Origin: Candidatus Moraniibacteriota bacterium
GTDB lineage: Bacteria; Patescibacteriota; Minisyncoccia; Moranbacterales; UBA1568
DNA length: 33,242 nt
Direction of reading: 5' to 3'
Assembly: GCA_903859375.1 (NCBI GenBank)
Contig: CAIOMK010000038.1
Span: 1-33,242, forward strand
The notes below the pieces were generated by a model. That model was not told the DNA's origin. It worked only from the letters and a program-made list of their open reading frames with translations, and ran no database searches. Shown here piece after piece: positions 31,754 through 33,242 of the stretch (within the stretch, counting starts at the first letter, position 1; the number at the start of each line of letters is the position of its first letter). The position numbers and the translations under genes are program-made.

Positions 31754-33004
31754 TTAGGCTATTTTCATGTCTTTGCCAATATCACGTTTCCCCCGGATGA
31801 TGTCGGTATAGATGCGTTCCAATGCTTCCGCATACGGTTCGGATTTCAAATCCGCAACGCTTTCCCGGGCACGCTCGCCTATTCCGTGAAGGTCCGCAGA
31901 ATCAAGACTGCGGATCAGCCGAGCAAGAGCCGTGGCATCCTCCGGCTCACACAAAAATCCGTTCACACCGTCCCGTATCCGCTCCGTCATGCCGCCGATA
32001 TCGGAAGCGATGACGACCTTGCCACGGGCAAGCGACTCCGTCAGGACATACGGCAGATTCTCATACCAGACCGACGGGATGACGACCGCCTTCGCCTCCG
32101 CGATCTCGCGATCGAGTTCCGCGCCATACTTCGGTCCCTGGAATTTCACGGTTCCGGAACAGCCACGCGTCGTCGCGAGCCGGCTCAACGTTTCCATATA
32201 TGAATGTTCTCCGGATCCGACGATATGAAACTCGAATTCCGATCCGAGAAGACTCGCCGCCCCGATCAGGGTTTCGATTCCCTTCTCCGGAGAGATCCTT
32301 CCAAAAAAGAGAATCCGATTCTTGACGATATCGGAGCCCACGACCGCGTCAGGGAACGGCACGAGTGGCTGTGGAACGTGTGCGATCGGATATCTGAAGC
32401 CGAGCTCAGCGAATGTACCGATGAGAAAACGGCTCGGTGAAAGGAACGCGTCGACCCCGGCATAGGTCCCGATTGCGGAGTGGAACCATCCCTCGACCGC
32501 ACAGACGAGACTTTTCGCGTACGAGTCCTTCACGCACCGGTCAAGGACACATCGGAATCCCGACCCGTGATTCCAGATCTTTCCACGGACGAACAGGTTA
32601 TAATTCGGCGAGACCAATTTGTAGTCATGAAGCGTCATCGCAATCGGTATGCCTTTCTTCCTCAGCGTGTGGATGATCGATGGCGAGAGCTGATGATAGA
32701 TATTGTGCAGATGTGCGACATCCGGACGGAATTCATCGATAAGCTGTCCGAGATTCCGTACGGCTTCACGGTTCCAAACGATGCCCGTCGCGAGACGTAC
32801 ATTCTCGGACAACGATTGTCCGGCGTCATATTCCGACTCTGTCACGAACAAACGGTCCCACGGCGTCGGTTCGTTGTCCGGATGACGCATCGAAAAAAAG
32901 GCGACCTCGTGTCCCCGCTCCGAAAGGACCTTCGCCATATCGAAATAGGCCCGCTCGGCTCCCCCTTTTATGAAATGATATTTGTTGATGAGAAGGATCC
33001 GCAT
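31754..33004 (-). CDS. Family 4 glycosyltransferase
   Basis: The 416-aa protein starts at an ATG with GGAG 6-7 nt upstream. The N-terminal GT-B domain has the GT4 entry loop LINKYHFIKGGAERAYFDMA (5-24) and DVAHLHNIYHQLSPS. The C-terminal domain has LFFGRISPEKGIETLIGAA, FHIVGSGEH and the donor-site PSVWYENLPYVLTESLARGK followed by SDIGGM. It is a cytoplasmic or membrane-associated sugar transferase for surface glycans. It is separated from the other GT4 operon by the acetate-CoA ligase and two unknown genes. The insertion CVLDRCVKDSYAKSLVCAV near 152-170 is characteristic of a subgroup. Sugar and acceptor are unknown. Confidence 0.9.
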   Translation of the reverse strand: MRILLINKYHFIKGGAERAYFDMAKVLSERGHEVAFFSMRHPDNEPTPWDRLFVTESEYDAGQSLSENVRLATGIVWNREAVRNLGQLIDEFRPDVAHLHNIYHQLSPSIIHTLRKKGIPIAMTLHDYKLVSPNYNLFVRGKIWNHGSGFRCVLDRCVKDSYAKSLVCAVEGWFHSAIGTYAGVDAFLSPSRFLIGTFAELGFRYPIAHVPQPLVPFPDAVVGSDIVKNRILFFGRISPEKGIETLIGAASLLGSEFEFHIVGSGEHSYMETLSRLATTRGCSGTVKFQGPKYGAELDREIAEAKAVVIPSVWYENLPYVLTESLARGKVVIASDIGGMTERIRDGVNGFLCEPEDATALARLIRSLDSADLHGIGERARESVADLKSEPYAEALERIYTDIIRGKRDIGKDMKIA

Positions 33005-33043
33005 AACGCTCCACTGTCCCGTGACCGGTGTATTGAATATTAT

Positions 33044-33072
33044 TTGACAAAATCGCTCTTTTGTTTTATTAT
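33044..33072 (+). promoter_or_regulatory. Promoter reading into the right-edge ORF
   Basis: The -35 is a perfect TTGACA (33044-33049), the spacer is 17 nt and the -10 is TATTAT (33067-33072). Transcription would start near 33079 and run into the putative transposase. Confidence 0.55.
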
Positions 33073-33089
33073 CCTATAAATACGATATT

Positions 33090-33242
33090 ATGTCAATGCG
33101 AGATGGTAATGTGTACACACATATGGCGGTTTTTGCTAGGCTCTGGGGTCATCCCTCATCCCAGCCAAATATGTCAATCCATATGTCGGAAACGATACAA
33201 GAAGAACGGCTCAGGTGGGTCCTGCCGGTCGCCGGGAGCGAA
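33090..33242 (+). CDS. Probable transposase, N-terminal fragment cut by window edge
   Basis: The frame from the ATG at 33090 is open to the window end (51 codons) and is absent from the ORF track because no stop is included. Several in-frame ATGs exist; the one at 33183 begins MSETIQEERLRWVLPVAGSE. The EERLRWVLP segment resembles the start of helix-turn-helix/DDE transposases, in which it precedes the first helix; this is recognition from memory. The protein's start cannot be fixed, since no Shine-Dalgarno is visible. If it is right, an insertion element begins near 33080-33180 and extends beyond the window. Confidence 0.4.
   Translation, partial: MSMRDGNVYTHMAVFARLWGHPSSQPNMSIHMSETIQEERLRWVLPVAGSE

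Overview
The window looks like part of a Candidate Phyla Radiation (Patescibacteria, probably Parcubacteria-type) chromosome. The evidence is compact, mostly co-directional genes, a short-form HPF, a DUF4012 protein, a fused ADP-forming acetyl-CoA synthetase, a reduced ftsW-murG-murC-murB cluster, and several secreted low-complexity proteins with no obvious relatives. TGA is a normal stop (e.g. murG, the + strand Acd gene), so the code is standard and not the UGA-Gly code of Gracilibacteria/Absconditabacteria. This assignment is inference from gene content. No rRNA or tRNA was seen.

Layout, by increasing coordinate; almost every gene is on the minus strand, so transcription runs right to left. 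(a) 1-6.1 kb: a secreted/surface cluster. In transcription order it holds a 164-aa secreted protein, a 185-aa secreted protein, a 964-aa membrane-anchored surface protein, a 62-aa two-TM protein, a secreted polysaccharide deacetylase, and a truncated tandem paralogue of the deacetylase's N-terminal domain that runs off the left edge. The first three proteins share a 'TGGNTvxGsGxixTGxAtAtA...NxN' module. (b) 6.2-7.2 kb: gene-poor DNA with four nested-palindrome hairpins whose inner arms covary. (c) 7.2-12.3 kb: a two-TM peptide, a GlmU-type nucleotidyltransferase, an L,D-transpeptidase, a CoA-binding protein, a MazG-like pyrophosphohydrolase, an unknown protein and QueA, separated by clear intrinsic terminators. 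(d) 12.46-12.84 kb: a consensus promoter, an approximately 330-nt non-coding highly structured stretch and a strong terminator on the plus strand, which is a stand-alone ncRNA candidate. (e) 12.9-23.5 kb: housekeeping block of DUF1653, GNAT, SecA, unknown, HPF, MurB, MurC, MurG, FtsW and TrmD, plus an unknown. (f) 23.6-28.3 kb: a glycan/envelope operon (beta-helix protein, GT4, Wzz-like protein, DUF4012 protein). (g) 28.4-30.5 kb: the single large plus-strand gene, ADP-forming acetate-CoA ligase, sharing an overlapping divergent promoter with the glycan operon. (h) 30.6-33.0 kb: an unknown protein, a membrane protein and another GT4. (i) the right edge: a promoter and the first codons of a probable transposase.

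Together the genes cover peptidoglycan precursor and lipid II synthesis (GlmU-like, MurB, MurC, MurG, FtsW), cross-linking (L,D-transpeptidase), surface glycan assembly, protein export (SecA), translation control (HPF, TrmD, QueA) and fermentative ATP formation (Acd). The most likely undescribed biology is the shared-module surface cluster with its upstream hairpin array, and the ncRNA at 12.5 kb.
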